NCBI GenBank assembly: GCA_017644005.1
Contig: JAEPMJ010000002.1
Span: 248,001-312,000 of the forward strand
Direction of reading: 5' to 3'
DNA from: Rhizobiaceae bacterium
Lineage (GTDB): Bacteria > Pseudomonadota > Alphaproteobacteria > Rhizobiales > Rhizobiaceae
DNA: 64,000 nucleotides
Shown: positions 1-10,237 of the stretch, one piece after another
Layout of the letters: every line of letters begins with the position of its first letter
How positions within the stretch are numbered: position 1 is the stretch's first letter
The notes under the pieces: generated by a model
The model's database searches: none
Told to the model about the DNA's origin: nothing
The model's input: only the letters and a program-made list of their open reading frames with translations
Program-made: the position numbers and the translations under genes

Positions 1-100
1 GGAACATTCTCGTAAGATAACTGTTCAGCGTCGTATGGATACTGGTATTGTCCGGTGAAACGGCTCAAAAAGCGGCAAAACCCTGCGAGGAGACAACGTC

Positions 101-502
101 GTGAAACTTAATGCGGGCTTGCTGGCGGCAGTCGCCGTCCTTTCAACCGGTATCATCGTGGCCGGCTGCACCGGCACCACCAGCCGCCGGCCGCTTCCGG
201 GCGTTGCCGCAGCGCCGGCAACCTCGGGGATCGAAGGCGCATGGCTCGATCAAGCCGGCACGGGCGTGACCAACTTTTTCAATGGCCGCTTCGAGACCTA
301 CGCGACAGACTCCGGACAAAAGCTCTCCGAAGGCACCTATCAGTTCCGCGATCAGGTCCTGGTCGAGATTACCGGTATTTCGATCATCAGGCAGAGCCCC
401 GTGGCCTTCAATTGCTCGGTCGCAAGTCCCAACCAGCTCAACTGCACGGCATCCAGCGGCCAGCAATTTATCCTGACCCGGCGCGCCAACACGATCGGCT
501 GA
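101..502 (+). CDS. omp10: Omp10-like outer-membrane lipoprotein
   Basis: A 133-residue lipoprotein. The N-terminus is a lipoprotein signal with a lipobox ending in VAGC, so the mature protein should be lipidated on Cys23 and sent to the outer membrane. The rest matches my memory of Brucella Omp10: a GIEGAW block, a FNGRFET block, and a C-terminal NCTASSGQQFILTRR segment with two conserved cysteines. The family is related to AprI/Inh protease-inhibitor barrels; its exact role is unsettled. The start is GTG, chosen because GCGAGGAGA sits just upstream. A membrane peptidase gene follows after 31 bases, so the two may be co-transcribed. Confidence 0.85.
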   Translation: MKLNAGLLAAVAVLSTGIIVAGCTGTTSRRPLPGVAAAPATSGIEGAWLDQAGTGVTNFFNGRFETYATDSGQKLSEGTYQFRDQVLVEITGISIIRQSPVAFNCSVASPNQLNCTASSGQQFILTRRANTIG

Positions 503-533
503 CCTTCGGGTTGGGCTGTCTGAGGTTCGGGCG

Positions 534-1214
534 ATGCTGATCGTTCTCGGCATCGTCCTACTTCTGACTGTTACGCTGCTGCCGCAGCTGCTGGTACGCC
601 GCATCATCAAGAAACACGGCGCTGACCGACCGGACCTTCCGGGTACCGGCGGCGAGCTTGCACGCCATCTGCTCGACCGTTTCGGACTCGATGCGGTCAC
701 GGTCGAGGAAACCGACCTCGGCGACCATTATGACCCCGATGCCAGGGCCGTGCGATTGCTCAAGCAGCACCATGACGGCCGATCACTTTCCGCCGCCGCT
801 GTTGCCGCCCACGAGGTCGGCCACGCGCTGCAACACGCGCGCGGCGAGCGTATGCTCGCCTGGCGCCAGCGGTTGGCGAAGCTTGCAATGACCACCGACC
901 GCATCGCCTCCGTTTTCTTCATCGCCGCGCCTGTATTGGCGATTCTGGCGCGCACACCGCTCGCCTTCGCGGCTCTCGTTGCCGTGGGTCTGGCGTTGAT
1001 GTCGGTACGCGTCATCGTCAATCTCGTCACCCTGCCGGTCGAGTTCGACGCGAGTTTCGGCAAGGCGCTGCCGATCCTGCAGGAAGGCAAATATTTGAGC
1101 GAGGACGACATTCCGGCGGCAAAATCTGTGCTGCGCGCGGCAGCCTTCACCTATGTCGCGTCCGCACTTGTTTCGCTTGTCAACCTTGCGCGCTGGATAC
1201 GCGTGCTGCGATAA
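534..1214 (+). CDS. Membrane zinc metallopeptidase, YugP family
   Basis: A 226-residue integral membrane protein with the zinc-protease signature HEVGH at residues 93-97. One hydrophobic segment lies at residues 2-20, and a hydrophobic block around 120-160 probably holds two more. Length and layout fit the YugP-like putative neutral zinc metallopeptidases (Zn_peptidase_2), whose substrates are unknown. A TGAGG ribosome site precedes the ATG. It lies between an outer-membrane lipoprotein gene and an acyl-CoA-ligase-like gene, which says little about its role. Confidence 0.85.
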   Translation: MLIVLGIVLLLTVTLLPQLLVRRIIKKHGADRPDLPGTGGELARHLLDRFGLDAVTVEETDLGDHYDPDARAVRLLKQHHDGRSLSAAAVAAHEVGHALQHARGERMLAWRQRLAKLAMTTDRIASVFFIAAPVLAILARTPLAFAALVAVGLALMSVRVIVNLVTLPVEFDASFGKALPILQEGKYLSEDDIPAAKSVLRAAAFTYVASALVSLVNLARWIRVLR

Positions 1215-1240
1215 CGGATAAAAACACTTCGGGAGGATCT

Positions 1241-2494
1241 ATGGCCGTCAATTACGACGCGTTGGAGTGCCGCGCGCCGCAGGATCGGGAGGCCGATCTC
1301 TTCGCGCGGCTTCCGGGATTTCTTGCGAAGGCGGCCAATGACGCACCTGGCCTTGGCAACTGGCTTGAGGGCCACGATCTCAAATCGATCGACTCACGCG
1401 AAGCACTGGCCACCCTGCCGGTGCTGCGCAAAGCAGAACTCATGGAACGTCAGCTGGCCGAACCGCCTTTCGGCGGCTTCGCCAATCCGTCGTCCATCGG
1501 CGGAAGCCGCGTCTTCGTCTCACCCGGCCCCATCTGGGAGCCGCAGGGTTTGGCCGCGGACGCCTGGCAATCGGCCCGCGCGTTCTTTGCCGCCGGCATC
1601 CGCCCCGGCGATGTGGTGCATAACGCCTTTTCCTATCATTTGACGCCGGGCGGCTTCATTCTGGACGAGGGCGCACGCGCGCTGGGCTGCACCGTATTTC
1701 CGGCGGGCGTGGGCAACACCGAAATGCAGGTTGATGCGGCCGCCGCTCTGAAACCGCAGGTCTATTGCGGCACGCCCGACTTCCTGAAGGTCATGCTTGA
1801 CAAAGCCGGAGAGATGGGGCGCGACCTGTCCTCCTTCCGGCTTGGACTGGTGTCGGGCGGCGCGCTGTTTCCCTCGCTGCGCGAACATTATCGCGAACAT
1901 GGCATTGCCGTGCTGCAATGCTATGCGACCGCTGAGTTTGGCGTCATCGCCTATGAAGCGGCGGATGCAGCCGGCAACCCCTATCCGGGCATGTTGCTCA
2001 ACGAAAACCTGATCCTCGAAATCGTTCGCCCCGGAACCGGCGACCCGGTTGCCGAAGGCGAGGTCGGCGAGGTCGTTGTGACCAGCTTCAACGAAGCCTA
2101 CCCGATGGTGCGGCTCGGGACAGGAGATTTATCCGCCGTGCTCCCGGGCGCCTCACCATGCGGCCGCACCAACACACGGATCAAGGGCTGGATGGGCCGT
2201 GCCGACCAACGCACCAAGATCAAGGGAATGTTCGTCGATCCGAAGCAGATCGCGGAAGTGGCGAGGCGCCATCCTGAGATCGGGCGCGCGCGCCTTGTAG
2301 TGAGCCGCGACGGCGAACGCGATGCGATGACGCTGCATGTGGAACCCAGCGATGAGTCGAATCCCGATACCGCCGCAATCGGCGCTGCCCTGCGTGAGAT
2401 TACCAAGCTGGGCGGCGAGGTATTGCTCGCGGAACGTGGCAGCCTTCCCAACGATGGCAAGGTGATCTCCGACGAGCGCGATTACGCAGGCTAG
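1241..2494 (+). CDS. Phenylacetate-CoA ligase family adenylating enzyme
   Basis: A 417-residue protein of the PaaK branch of the AMP-dependent synthetases. Members activate a carboxylic acid through an acyl-adenylate and pass it to CoA. Visible landmarks are CYATAEFG (adenine-binding region), the RLGTGDLS block and the GWMGRADQRTKIKGMFV hinge before the small C-terminal domain. Length is normal for PaaK. No paa ring-oxygenase genes are nearby, so the substrate is open; many rhizobial homologues are only called phenylacetate-CoA ligase family. GGGAGGA gives a strong ribosome site. Confidence 0.85.
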   Translation: MAVNYDALECRAPQDREADLFARLPGFLAKAANDAPGLGNWLEGHDLKSIDSREALATLPVLRKAELMERQLAEPPFGGFANPSSIGGSRVFVSPGPIWEPQGLAADAWQSARAFFAAGIRPGDVVHNAFSYHLTPGGFILDEGARALGCTVFPAGVGNTEMQVDAAAALKPQVYCGTPDFLKVMLDKAGEMGRDLSSFRLGLVSGGALFPSLREHYREHGIAVLQCYATAEFGVIAYEAADAAGNPYPGMLLNENLILEIVRPGTGDPVAEGEVGEVVVTSFNEAYPMVRLGTGDLSAVLPGASPCGRTNTRIKGWMGRADQRTKIKGMFVDPKQIAEVARRHPEIGRARLVVSRDGERDAMTLHVEPSDESNPDTAAIGAALREITKLGGEVLLAERGSLPNDGKVISDERDYAG

Positions 2495-2618
2495 GCAAGC
2501 TCGATTGTGCTTGCATGCCATTTCCTACAGTGTGAACATGCCGGCAAACAACAATAGAAAAACCGTCAAAAAGACGGACTAAGAGAGAGACTGCCACCAG
2601 TTTCATGGGAGACGAGAC

Positions 2619-4523
2619 ATGAAAAGACTTATGAGCCTCGCGGCGCTTTCGGCATCGGCGCTCGCGCTGTCGGCGCAAGCCTCCTTTGCCGACTACACGC
2701 TCAATATCATGCACATCAACGATTGGCATTCGCGCATCGAGTCGATCAACAGGTTCGATTCCACCTGCTCGGCTGAAGATGAGGGCGAGGGCAAGTGCTT
2801 TGGCGGCGCGGCAAGGCTCGTAACGGCGGCGCGCGACTATCGCTCGGCGCATGACGGGCAGAATGTGATCTTCCTGAACGCTGGCGACAATTTCCAGGGC
2901 ACACTCTTTTACACCACCTACAAGGGCGAAGCCGAAGCCGAGTTCCTGAACATGATGGGCACCGACGCGATGGCCGTCGGCAACCACGAATTCGACGATG
3001 GCGAGGAAGGTCTCGCGACATTCCTGGCGAAGGCCGAATTCCCGGTTCTGTCAGCCAATGTGAAGGTCGATGGCATGTCCGTTCTGGGCGACCGTGTCAA
3101 AGCCTACACCGTGCTTGAGGTGGGCGGCGAGAAGATCGGCATTGTCGGTGCTGTTGCCAACGACACCGACGAACTCTCGTCGCCGGGCGAACATGTCATG
3201 ATCGAGGAAGATGTGGCTTCGATCACGGCGGCGGTGAAGGCTCTTGCAGGCGAAGGTGTCAGCAAGATTATCGCGCTCACCCATGTCGGTTACCCGCGCG
3301 ACCTGGAAGCAATTGCGAAGATTCCGGGCGTCGATGTGGTTGTCGGCGGCCACTCCAACACACTGCTGTCCAACACTTCGGACCGCGCCGCCGGTCCTTA
3401 CCCGACCTGGGTGGACAATCCGCTCGGTTACAAGGTGCCGGTTGTGCAGGCCTACGCTTACTCGAAATACCTTGGTGATCTGGAAGTCACCTTCTCCGAC
3501 ATCGGCATCGTGACGGAAGCCACCGGCGAACCGATCCTGCTCGATGCCTCGGTGACGCCGGACGAAGCGGTGCTTGCCCGCATTCAGGAGCTTGGCGCAC
3601 CGATTGAAGAACTCAAGAACCAGGTGGTTGCCGATGCCGCAGAGGCGATCGACGGCAGCCGCGAAAATTGCCGCGCAAGGGAATGCCAGATGGGCAATCT
3701 GGTGACCGATGCCATGCTGGCGCGCACCAGAGATCAGGGCGTCCAGTTCGCCATCACCAATGGCGGCGGCCTGCGTGCATCGATCGACAGCGGCGAAATC
3801 ACCATGGGCGAAGTGCTGACGGTTCTGCCCTTCCAGAACACGCTGGCGACCTTTGAGCTCAAAGGCGCGGATGTCGTGGCGTCCATCGAAAGCGGCCTTA
3901 GCCAGATCGAGGAAGGCGCCGGCCGTTACCCGCAGGTATCGGGCCTACGCTACACATACGATCCCTCGGGTGCGCCTGGCGAAGGCCGCGTGATCTCGGT
4001 CGAGGTCGACAATGACGGGACCTGGGCGCCGATTGACCCAAACGCAACTTACCTGATCGCCACCAACAACTTCATGCGCGGCGGCGGCGACGGCTACGAA
4101 TTGTTCGGTTCAAACGCCACCAACGCGTATGACTACGGTCCGGGCCTGGAACAGGTGGTTGCCGACTATCTGGCCGCCAACAGCCCCTACACACCTTATC
4201 TTGACGGCCGCATCTCCGAAGGCAAGGCCATGATGGAGGAGATGGAGAAATCCGAAGAGATGACGGAAGAAAAGGCCGCCGAAGAAACCATGGAAGACAA
4301 ATCCATGGAAAAGACCGAGGTTGCGATGACCAAGGACGGCGGCGAAACCGCAATGGCCGAAGGCGATACGCATGAGGTCATGGCTGGCGACAATCTCTGG
4401 AACCTGGCCAAACAGTATTATGGCGACGGCACCAAGTGGATGATGATCATGGAAGCCAATCCGGACATCAACCCGAAGAACCTGTCGATCGGCTCCAGGC
4501 TGAACGTGCCGGCCGCGAACTGA
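2619..4523 (+). CDS. Periplasmic 5'-nucleotidase with C-terminal LysM domain
   Basis: A 634-residue secreted protein with a Sec signal peptide ending around SFADY. A metallophosphatase domain follows, with NIMHINDWH, NAGDNFQG, GNHEFDDG and VVVGGHSN as metal-binding blocks. Next is the UshA-type substrate domain (NGGGLRASIDSGEI, TVLPFQNTL). After a Glu/Lys/Met-rich linker, the last 50 residues form a LysM (HEVMAGDNLWNLAKQYYG). The expected activity is hydrolysis of extracytoplasmic nucleotides to scavenge phosphate and nucleoside; the LysM would hold the enzyme on peptidoglycan. The linker and LysM are additions to the UshA core. It ends just before an intrinsic terminator. Confidence 0.9.
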   Translation: MKRLMSLAALSASALALSAQASFADYTLNIMHINDWHSRIESINRFDSTCSAEDEGEGKCFGGAARLVTAARDYRSAHDGQNVIFLNAGDNFQGTLFYTTYKGEAEAEFLNMMGTDAMAVGNHEFDDGEEGLATFLAKAEFPVLSANVKVDGMSVLGDRVKAYTVLEVGGEKIGIVGAVANDTDELSSPGEHVMIEEDVASITAAVKALAGEGVSKIIALTHVGYPRDLEAIAKIPGVDVVVGGHSNTLLSNTSDRAAGPYPTWVDNPLGYKVPVVQAYAYSKYLGDLEVTFSDIGIVTEATGEPILLDASVTPDEAVLARIQELGAPIEELKNQVVADAAEAIDGSRENCRARECQMGNLVTDAMLARTRDQGVQFAITNGGGLRASIDSGEITMGEVLTVLPFQNTLATFELKGADVVASIESGLSQIEEGAGRYPQVSGLRYTYDPSGAPGEGRVISVEVDNDGTWAPIDPNATYLIATNNFMRGGGDGYELFGSNATNAYDYGPGLEQVVADYLAANSPYTPYLDGRISEGKAMMEEMEKSEEMTEEKAAEETMEDKSMEKTEVAMTKDGGETAMAEGDTHEVMAGDNLWNLAKQYYGDGTKWMMIMEANPDINPKNLSIGSRLNVPAAN

Positions 4524-4545
4524 CGCGGCCAACCATCCAAACACG

Positions 4546-4572
4546 AAGGGCGGGCATTGGCCCGCCCTTTTC
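4546..4572 (+). terminator. Intrinsic terminator after the 5'-nucleotidase
   Basis: A perfect 9-bp stem (AAGGGCGGG with CCCGCCCTT) with a 6-base loop, running into a short T tract. It lies 23 bases after the stop codon and separates this gene from the ferrochelatase unit. Confidence 0.8.
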
Positions 4573-4652
4573 CGTTCAACGGGTGCGGCACAGCGGCCCG
4601 TTGAATTGGACGGTTCATTGTCTACCTTGCAGACTAAGCAAGGAGAGAATTC

Positions 4653-5717
4653 ATGAGCCCAGCCGACAATGGCAGTGCTGGCGCCAACAAGGCGTTGGGA
4701 CCGCTACCGGAAAGCCACCCGCCGGTGAGGATCGGCAAGATTGGCGTGTTGCTGGTCAATCTGGGCACGCCAGATGGAACGGACACGGCATCGGTGCGGC
4801 GTTACCTGCGCGAATTCCTTTCCGACCCGCGCGTCATCGAACTCAACAAGTTGATCTGGAAACCGATCTTGTACGGGGCGGTGCTGACCACCCGTCCGCC
4901 GAAGACGGCTGCAAACTACAAGAAAATCTGGAATGTCGACCGTGACGAATCTCCGCTGCGTACAATAACGCGCGGCCAGGCTGAAAAACTGGCATCGATA
5001 TTCGCGAACGAGCCGCGCATCCGCGTCGAATGGGGCATGCGCTACGGCAATCCGTCGATCCGCAGTGCCGTCGACCGGCTCATCGCGGAGGGCTGCGACC
5101 GGATTCTCTCCGTGCCGCTCTATCCGCAATTTTCGGCGACAACGACCGCGACAGCGAATGATCAGCTTTACCGGGCACTGATGAAGATCAGGCACATGCC
5201 GACGGTCAGAAGCACGCCACCCTACCACGACGAGCCGGCCTACATCGATGCTCTGGCGGCCTCGATCGAGCGGCATCTGGCGTCGCTCGACTTCGAGCCC
5301 GAAATCGTGCTCGCATCCTATCACGGCATCCCGAAAGCCTATTTCGAGAAGGGCGACCCCTATCACTGTCACTGCCTGAAGACGTCGCGGCTGCTGCGCG
5401 AGCGCCTCGGCTGGGGCGAGAACCGGCTGATGACAACCTTCCAGTCGCGCTTCGGTGCGCAGGAGTGGCTTCAGCCCTACACCGACAAGACTGTCGAAAA
5501 GCTCGCGGCAGACGGCGTAAAAAGCATCGCAATCGTCAATCCCGGCTTCTCGGCGGACTGTATCGAGACGCTGGAAGAGATAGACGGCGAGGTCCGCGAG
5601 ATATTCATCCACGCCGGCGGTGAGAAATTCAGCCACATTCCCTGTCTCAACGACAGCGAAGAAGGAATGGCAGTGATCGAACACATGGTGCGGCGTGAGC
5701 TTGGCGGCTGGCTCTAG
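4653..5717 (+). CDS. hemH: Ferrochelatase
   Basis: A 354-residue HemH, which inserts Fe2+ into protoporphyrin IX as the last step of protoheme synthesis. The N-terminal GVLLVNLGTPDG motif, the SVPLYPQFSATTT block and ASYHGIPKAYFEKGD with the iron-binding His are all present, and the length is normal. The region HCHCLKTSR carries two cysteines; whether this form binds a cluster cannot be told. AAGGAGA precedes the ATG. It appears monocistronic, with a terminator upstream. Confidence 0.95.
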   Translation: MSPADNGSAGANKALGPLPESHPPVRIGKIGVLLVNLGTPDGTDTASVRRYLREFLSDPRVIELNKLIWKPILYGAVLTTRPPKTAANYKKIWNVDRDESPLRTITRGQAEKLASIFANEPRIRVEWGMRYGNPSIRSAVDRLIAEGCDRILSVPLYPQFSATTTATANDQLYRALMKIRHMPTVRSTPPYHDEPAYIDALAASIERHLASLDFEPEIVLASYHGIPKAYFEKGDPYHCHCLKTSRLLRERLGWGENRLMTTFQSRFGAQEWLQPYTDKTVEKLAADGVKSIAIVNPGFSADCIETLEEIDGEVREIFIHAGGEKFSHIPCLNDSEEGMAVIEHMVRRELGGWL

Positions 5718-5830
5718 CCCTCGCTAAGGCGCCGCCGGAATTGTATCGTACGGTGCGCCAACCTACATCTGATCATATCGGGAATCGTGCTAGGTAATTG
5801 GCCTTGCACGCAACACCTATGGAGACCGGC

Positions 5831-6793
5831 ATGCTTTTCTCAGGCTTTGATATCGTCATTGCGGTGCTGGTGCTCCTGGTCCTGCTGCTGATCTTCGCAG
5901 GCATCAAGACTATTCCTCAGGGATATAACTACACGGTCGAGCGGTTTGGCCGCTACACGCGCTCACTCACCCCCGGGCTCAACATCATCGTGCCGTTCAT
6001 CGACCGCATCGGCGCCAAGATGAACATGATGGAGCAGGTGCTGGATGTGCCCACCCAGGAGGTGATCACGCGCGACAACGCCATCGTGGCAGTCGACGGC
6101 GTAGCGTTCTATCAGGTGCTCAATGCAGCACAGGCCGCCTATCAGGTGTCGGGACTGGAAAACGCCATCCTCAATCTGACCATGACCAACATCCGCTCCG
6201 TCATGGGTTCGATGGATCTCGACGAGCTTCTTTCCAACCGCGACGCCATCAACGAGCGACTGCTGCGCATCGTCGACGAAGCCGCCAATCCGTGGGGCAT
6301 CAAGATGACCCGCGTCGAGATCAAGGACATCAACCCTCCGGCAAATCTGGTGGAATCGATGGCGCGTCAGATGATGGCTGAGCGCAACAAACGCGCACAG
6401 ATTCTGGAAGCCGAAGGCCTGAAACAGGCACAGGTACTGGAAGCCGAAGGGCGCAAGGAAGCTGCCTTCCGCGACGCCGAGGCGCGCGAGCGTGCGGCGG
6501 AAGCCGAAGCCCGCGCCACACAAGTCGTGTCGGACGCGATCGCGCAGGGCGACGTGCAGGCGATCAACTACTTCGTGGCGCAGAAATATACCGAAGCGCT
6601 GGCCAAGATCGGCTCGTCCAACAACAACAAGATCGTTCTGATGCCGTTTGAAACCTCGTCGCTAATCGGGACGCTGGGCGGCATAGGCTCCATCGCTAAA
6701 GATATGTTCGGCGACAATGGTCCCGGCAATAGTACGCCCCGCCCCTCGCGGGCGCGCCCGCCTGTAACCGGCCCGGCCCAAACCGACGGGTAA
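5831..6793 (+). CDS. SPFH/Band 7 membrane protein (QmcA-like)
   Basis: About 320 residues from the chosen ATG. An N-terminal membrane anchor ([17 protein letters not shown]) is followed by the SPFH domain ([35 protein letters not shown]) and a long Ala/Glu-rich coiled coil at about 190-245. Proteins of this type form ring-like membrane assemblies and often work with FtsH or an NfeD partner; an NfeD gene follows 5 bases later. The frame is open upstream to a TTG at 5798 and an ATG at 5819, but only the ATG at 5831 has a well-placed GGAG. Confidence 0.88.
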   Translation: MLFSGFDIVIAVLVLLVLLLIFAGIKTIPQGYNYTVERFGRYTRSLTPGLNIIVPFIDRIGAKMNMMEQVLDVPTQEVITRDNAIVAVDGVAFYQVLNAAQAAYQVSGLENAILNLTMTNIRSVMGSMDLDELLSNRDAINERLLRIVDEAANPWGIKMTRVEIKDINPPANLVESMARQMMAERNKRAQILEAEGLKQAQVLEAEGRKEAAFRDAEARERAAEAEARATQVVSDAIAQGDVQAINYFVAQKYTEALAKIGSSNNNKIVLMPFETSSLIGTLGGIGSIAKDMFGDNGPGNSTPRPSRARPPVTGPAQTDG

Positions 6794-6798
6794 CGGTC

Positions 6799-7260
6799 AT
6801 GATCGCCACCGCTTTTGCCGAACTCGGTCCCTGGAACTGGATGGTTCTGGGTTTCCTCCTGCTCGCCGCCGAAATTGTCCTGCCCGGCGTTTTTCTGCTG
6901 TGGATCGGAATCGCGGCCATTTTGGTCGGCACGTTGTCGCTCCAATTCTGGGGCTACGCCTTCTGGTCATGGCAGGTGCAGGTCCTGGTGTTCCTCGTGC
7001 TGGCCATGGCGTCAGCCTATGTCGGCAAGAAGATCATGTCCGCCACGCAGGGCGACAGCGACGAACCCTTGCTGAACCAGCGCGGCAGGCAGCTGGTCGG
7101 CCGAACCGCCACGCTCCACGAAGCGATTTCGGAGGGGCGCGGCCGCATCCGCCTCGACGATACGACATGGAGGGTGACAGGCCCGGACCTGCCGGCCGGC
7201 ACGCGCGTTCGCGTTGTCTCCGCCAATGGCGGCAATCTGGTCGTCGAGGCCGCGACCTGA
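6799..7260 (+). CDS. NfeD family membrane protein
   Basis: A 153-residue protein with two or three N-terminal hydrophobic segments (residues 10-75). A C-terminal OB-fold-like domain of about 60 residues follows, with the NfeD pattern LVGRTATLHEAIS, GRIRLDDTTWRV and GTRVRVVSANGGNLVVE. NfeD proteins pair with SPFH proteins, and the 5-base gap to the upstream SPFH gene supports an operon and a physical complex. Confidence 0.88.
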   Translation: MIATAFAELGPWNWMVLGFLLLAAEIVLPGVFLLWIGIAAILVGTLSLQFWGYAFWSWQVQVLVFLVLAMASAYVGKKIMSATQGDSDEPLLNQRGRQLVGRTATLHEAISEGRGRIRLDDTTWRVTGPDLPAGTRVRVVSANGGNLVVEAAT

Positions 7261-7405
7261 GCTGTTTTGCGCCGGCGGCCATATGGTCGCCAATCCCGGA
7301 TTTCCACCCAAGATCAACGCTCCGTTAACCATCGCTGTTTACGGTTCGGCAAGGATTGGCGCTTTGCGGCGCTGAAGGAACAGAAGTCGCCGAGGAAGCA
7401 GTCTG

Positions 7406-9121
7406 GTGACGAGGTCGCGCGTCAGGCCCATCAACTATTCAGCATGCAACATTTCCGGCATCGCGACGGCCGTCGCAATCGGCTGGGTGAGCTGTTTTGC
7501 GACCGGCGCATTTGCGCAGGAAAGCACCGCTCTCCGCGGTTCCGTCGCAAGCGGAGAAAGCGGTATGACCCCGCTGCCGACCTCCCGGCCTCGTTTTGCT
7601 GAGCGCAGCACAGAACTGCCGACGACGACATCGGCGCCCCGCTACCGCCCCGTAAGCGAAGGCGCTCTGCCTGACGACACCCCCGATACGGAGCTCGACG
7701 GCTATGTCGAGGCCGAGCCCGGTGCGATCGCCACCAACGACCTCACCGCCGCACGTACGGTGCGCCGCCGTTCGACTGATGAAACCCAACCTGGCGAGGA
7801 AGAGCAGAGCCGCGCGGTTCGCAGACAGACCGGCGAAGACCAGATCGCGGTCAACGACACGCCGCTGACGACCGGCACCGTCCGCACCGGTAGCGTCATC
7901 GCTGGCGACGAAGAACGCAACATCGCTGCGCGGGTGTCATCGGAAAGAGTCGGCGCCATCGAAGCGATCCCGTCAGAACAGGAAGAAGACCCCTATGCAG
8001 CGCCGGGCATCAGAATTGGTTCGTTCCTGCTGCGCCCGACACTCAGTCAGGGCATCGAATGGACATCCAACAATCAGTCAACGGCGGGCGGCAGCTCCGA
8101 CTTTCTTTCCTCCACGAACCTGAACATCGAAGCAGCGTCGCAGTGGTCGCGCCATTCGGCGACATTGACGCTCGACGGCACCTACCGCACCTCGATCACC
8201 GGGACCGGCTTCTCCGAATTCACCGGCAGCGCTGATGCCGCCGGCGTCGTGGATGTCGGCAACGACTATCGCATCAACGCTGGTGCCGGCTATTCGCGAG
8301 GCCCGGAAGCGGCCACATCGCCGACGGTGCTCTCCGGAACAGCAAGCCGGGCGCTGCGCCAGACGCTGACAGGCACCCTCGGCGCGGAGAAATATGCCGG
8401 CAAGCTGCGCGCCTCGGTGACGGGCGAGGTCGCCCGCAACACATATGGAAACGCGACGCTTTCCGGCGGCGGCACACTCTCCCAGGCCGACCGCAACAAC
8501 ACGCTTTATTCTGCAACATTGCGCGGCGGCTACGAAATCTCGCCGGCGCTGGTGCCGTTTATCGAGCTCGAATACGGACGCAGAAACTACGATCAGCGGC
8601 TCGACAGCGGCGGCTTTGCCCGGTCCGCCAACATATTCGGAGGCCGCGGCGGCGTTGAGTTCGATCTGGGCGAAAAGCTCAACGGCGAAGTCTCCGCCGG
8701 CTGGCTTGGCGAAACGATCGACGATTCCCGGCTTGCATCAATTTCGGCCCTGTCCGTCGACGCCCAGGTCAACTGGTCGCCAATGCGGGGCACCATTGTG
8801 GCGCTGAACGCGGGAACCGAAGTCGAAGGCTCCACCAACCCCACATCGTCGGGCTCCGTGCGGTACGATGCGTCCGTCTCGCTCACACGCCAGATGCGCG
8901 CCAACCTGACTGGAACGGCGACGTTGGGAGCAGGGTGGCGGCGTTATGCGGCAAGCGCTGACCGCGACCTCACACTTAACGGTGAGCTCAGCCTGACCTG
9001 GTGGCTGAACAGGTTTGCCGGCATCACCGGCAGGGCGTCGCATGAGCAGGTCTCAAGTAATGTTGCCGGACGCGGCTCGCAGACCAGCACGGTCTTCCTC
9101 GGACTTACGCTGCGGCGTTGA
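7406..9121 (+). CDS. Outer-membrane beta-barrel protein
   Basis: A 571-residue exported protein. The signal peptide ends at GAFA before QES. A low-complexity, charged, Thr/Glu-rich stretch of about 170 residues comes next. The C-terminal 380 residues alternate polar and hydrophobic positions with many Gly/Thr/Ser turns (TLTLDGTYRTS, GYEISPALVPFIELEYG) and end in LTLRR, as in the BBP2-type barrels of rhizobia. Function is unknown; surface structure or polysaccharide export are possibilities. GTG start preceded by GAGGAAG. Confidence 0.75.
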   Translation: MTRSRVRPINYSACNISGIATAVAIGWVSCFATGAFAQESTALRGSVASGESGMTPLPTSRPRFAERSTELPTTTSAPRYRPVSEGALPDDTPDTELDGYVEAEPGAIATNDLTAARTVRRRSTDETQPGEEEQSRAVRRQTGEDQIAVNDTPLTTGTVRTGSVIAGDEERNIAARVSSERVGAIEAIPSEQEEDPYAAPGIRIGSFLLRPTLSQGIEWTSNNQSTAGGSSDFLSSTNLNIEAASQWSRHSATLTLDGTYRTSITGTGFSEFTGSADAAGVVDVGNDYRINAGAGYSRGPEAATSPTVLSGTASRALRQTLTGTLGAEKYAGKLRASVTGEVARNTYGNATLSGGGTLSQADRNNTLYSATLRGGYEISPALVPFIELEYGRRNYDQRLDSGGFARSANIFGGRGGVEFDLGEKLNGEVSAGWLGETIDDSRLASISALSVDAQVNWSPMRGTIVALNAGTEVEGSTNPTSSGSVRYDASVSLTRQMRANLTGTATLGAGWRRYAASADRDLTLNGELSLTWWLNRFAGITGRASHEQVSSNVAGRGSQTSTVFLGLTLRR

Positions 9122-9127
9122 CCGCGT

Positions 9128-10033
9128 TCAGGCGCGCGAGCGCTTCCGGGAAAGCACTTCGGCTTCGCTGAGCAGGCTGGCAAGATTGCCGCCAATGCGC
9201 TCGCGCATATCTTCGCGCTGCAGCGCAAATGCGAGATTTGCCTCGACAAACCCTTCCGGCGAACCGCAGTCGAAAGCGCGGCCCGCATATGGGTAAGCGA
9301 AGAAATCCTGCTGGTCCTTCAGTTTCAGCATACCGTCGGTCAGCTGGATTTCGTTGCCGGCGCCGCGCGCCTGGTTGGCAAGGATGGAGAATATCTCCGG
9401 CTGCAGGATATAGCGGCCGTTGAGGTAGAAATTGGAAGGTGCTTTGCCTTTCGCAGGCTTCTCCACCATCTCTGTGATCTCGAAACCGTCTCCGGTGGTG
9501 CGGCCACGGCCGACAATGCCGTATTTGTGCGTTTCCGCCGGATCACACTCCTGCACCGCGACGACATTGCCGCCGGTCTTTTCGTAAAGTCCGATCATCT
9601 GCGCCATGCAACCGGGGTCCGATTGCATGATCATGTCGGGCAGAAGCAGCGCAAACGGCTCGTTGCCGACGAGTTCACGGGCGCACCAGACGGCATGGCC
9701 GAGGCCGAGCGGCTTCTGCTGCCGCGTGAAGCTCGCCTGCCCGGGCGCCGGCTGCATACGCTGCAAGTCGCCTAGCACATGGTCCTTACCGCGTTGAGCA
9801 AGCGTATCGTAGAGTTCGACCTGAACGTCGAAATGATCCTCGATAACACCCTTGTTGCGCCCGGTTACGAAAATGAAGTGCTCGATGCCAGCCTCGCGGG
9901 CTTCCTCGACCACATAATCGATCACCGGCCGGTCGACGACTGGCAGCATTTCTTTCGGGATCGCTTTGGTGGCCGGCAGAAAACGCGTTCCCAAACCCGC
10001 CACAGGAAAGACTGCCTTGCGTACCTTTGTCAT
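9128..10033 (-). CDS. galU: UTP-glucose-1-phosphate uridylyltransferase
   Basis: About 301 residues. Makes UDP-glucose from UTP and glucose-1-phosphate for exopolysaccharide and LPS synthesis. The nucleotide-binding signature [19 protein letters not shown] is near the N-terminus, followed by the GalU blocks [13 protein letters not shown] and [10 protein letters not shown]. The start at MTKVRK is preferred over an upstream in-frame ATG because the conserved domain begins there and AGGG lies upstream. Converges with the beta-barrel gene, with only 6 bases between the stops. Confidence 0.95.
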   Translation of the reverse strand: MTKVRKAVFPVAGLGTRFLPATKAIPKEMLPVVDRPVIDYVVEEAREAGIEHFIFVTGRNKGVIEDHFDVQVELYDTLAQRGKDHVLGDLQRMQPAPGQASFTRQQKPLGLGHAVWCARELVGNEPFALLLPDMIMQSDPGCMAQMIGLYEKTGGNVVAVQECDPAETHKYGIVGRGRTTGDGFEITEMVEKPAKGKAPSNFYLNGRYILQPEIFSILANQARGAGNEIQLTDGMLKLKDQQDFFAYPYAGRAFDCGSPEGFVEANLAFALQREDMRERIGGNLASLLSEAEVLSRKRSRA

Positions 10034-10237
10034 CGAATTGCGCCCTGCTGTTTCCCACAAATGCCGGCCTGGGACACTTTCACGTCGGAATTGACGAATA
10101 TTGAACGCAAAGGGCTGTCGGGTCCACTGCGGAGCGTTGAGGCCCGATTAGTATGACTTCCTGCGTAATTTGGTAAACTGTTTCCTAACCGCAATCGGCG
10201 AATGATGGTTCTTTCAGCATATCGAAGGAGGCTGACA

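Noticed and set aside
4704..5684. A 326-codon minus-strand frame inside hemH
   Set aside because: Shadow of ferrochelatase, whose motifs are intact on the plus strand.
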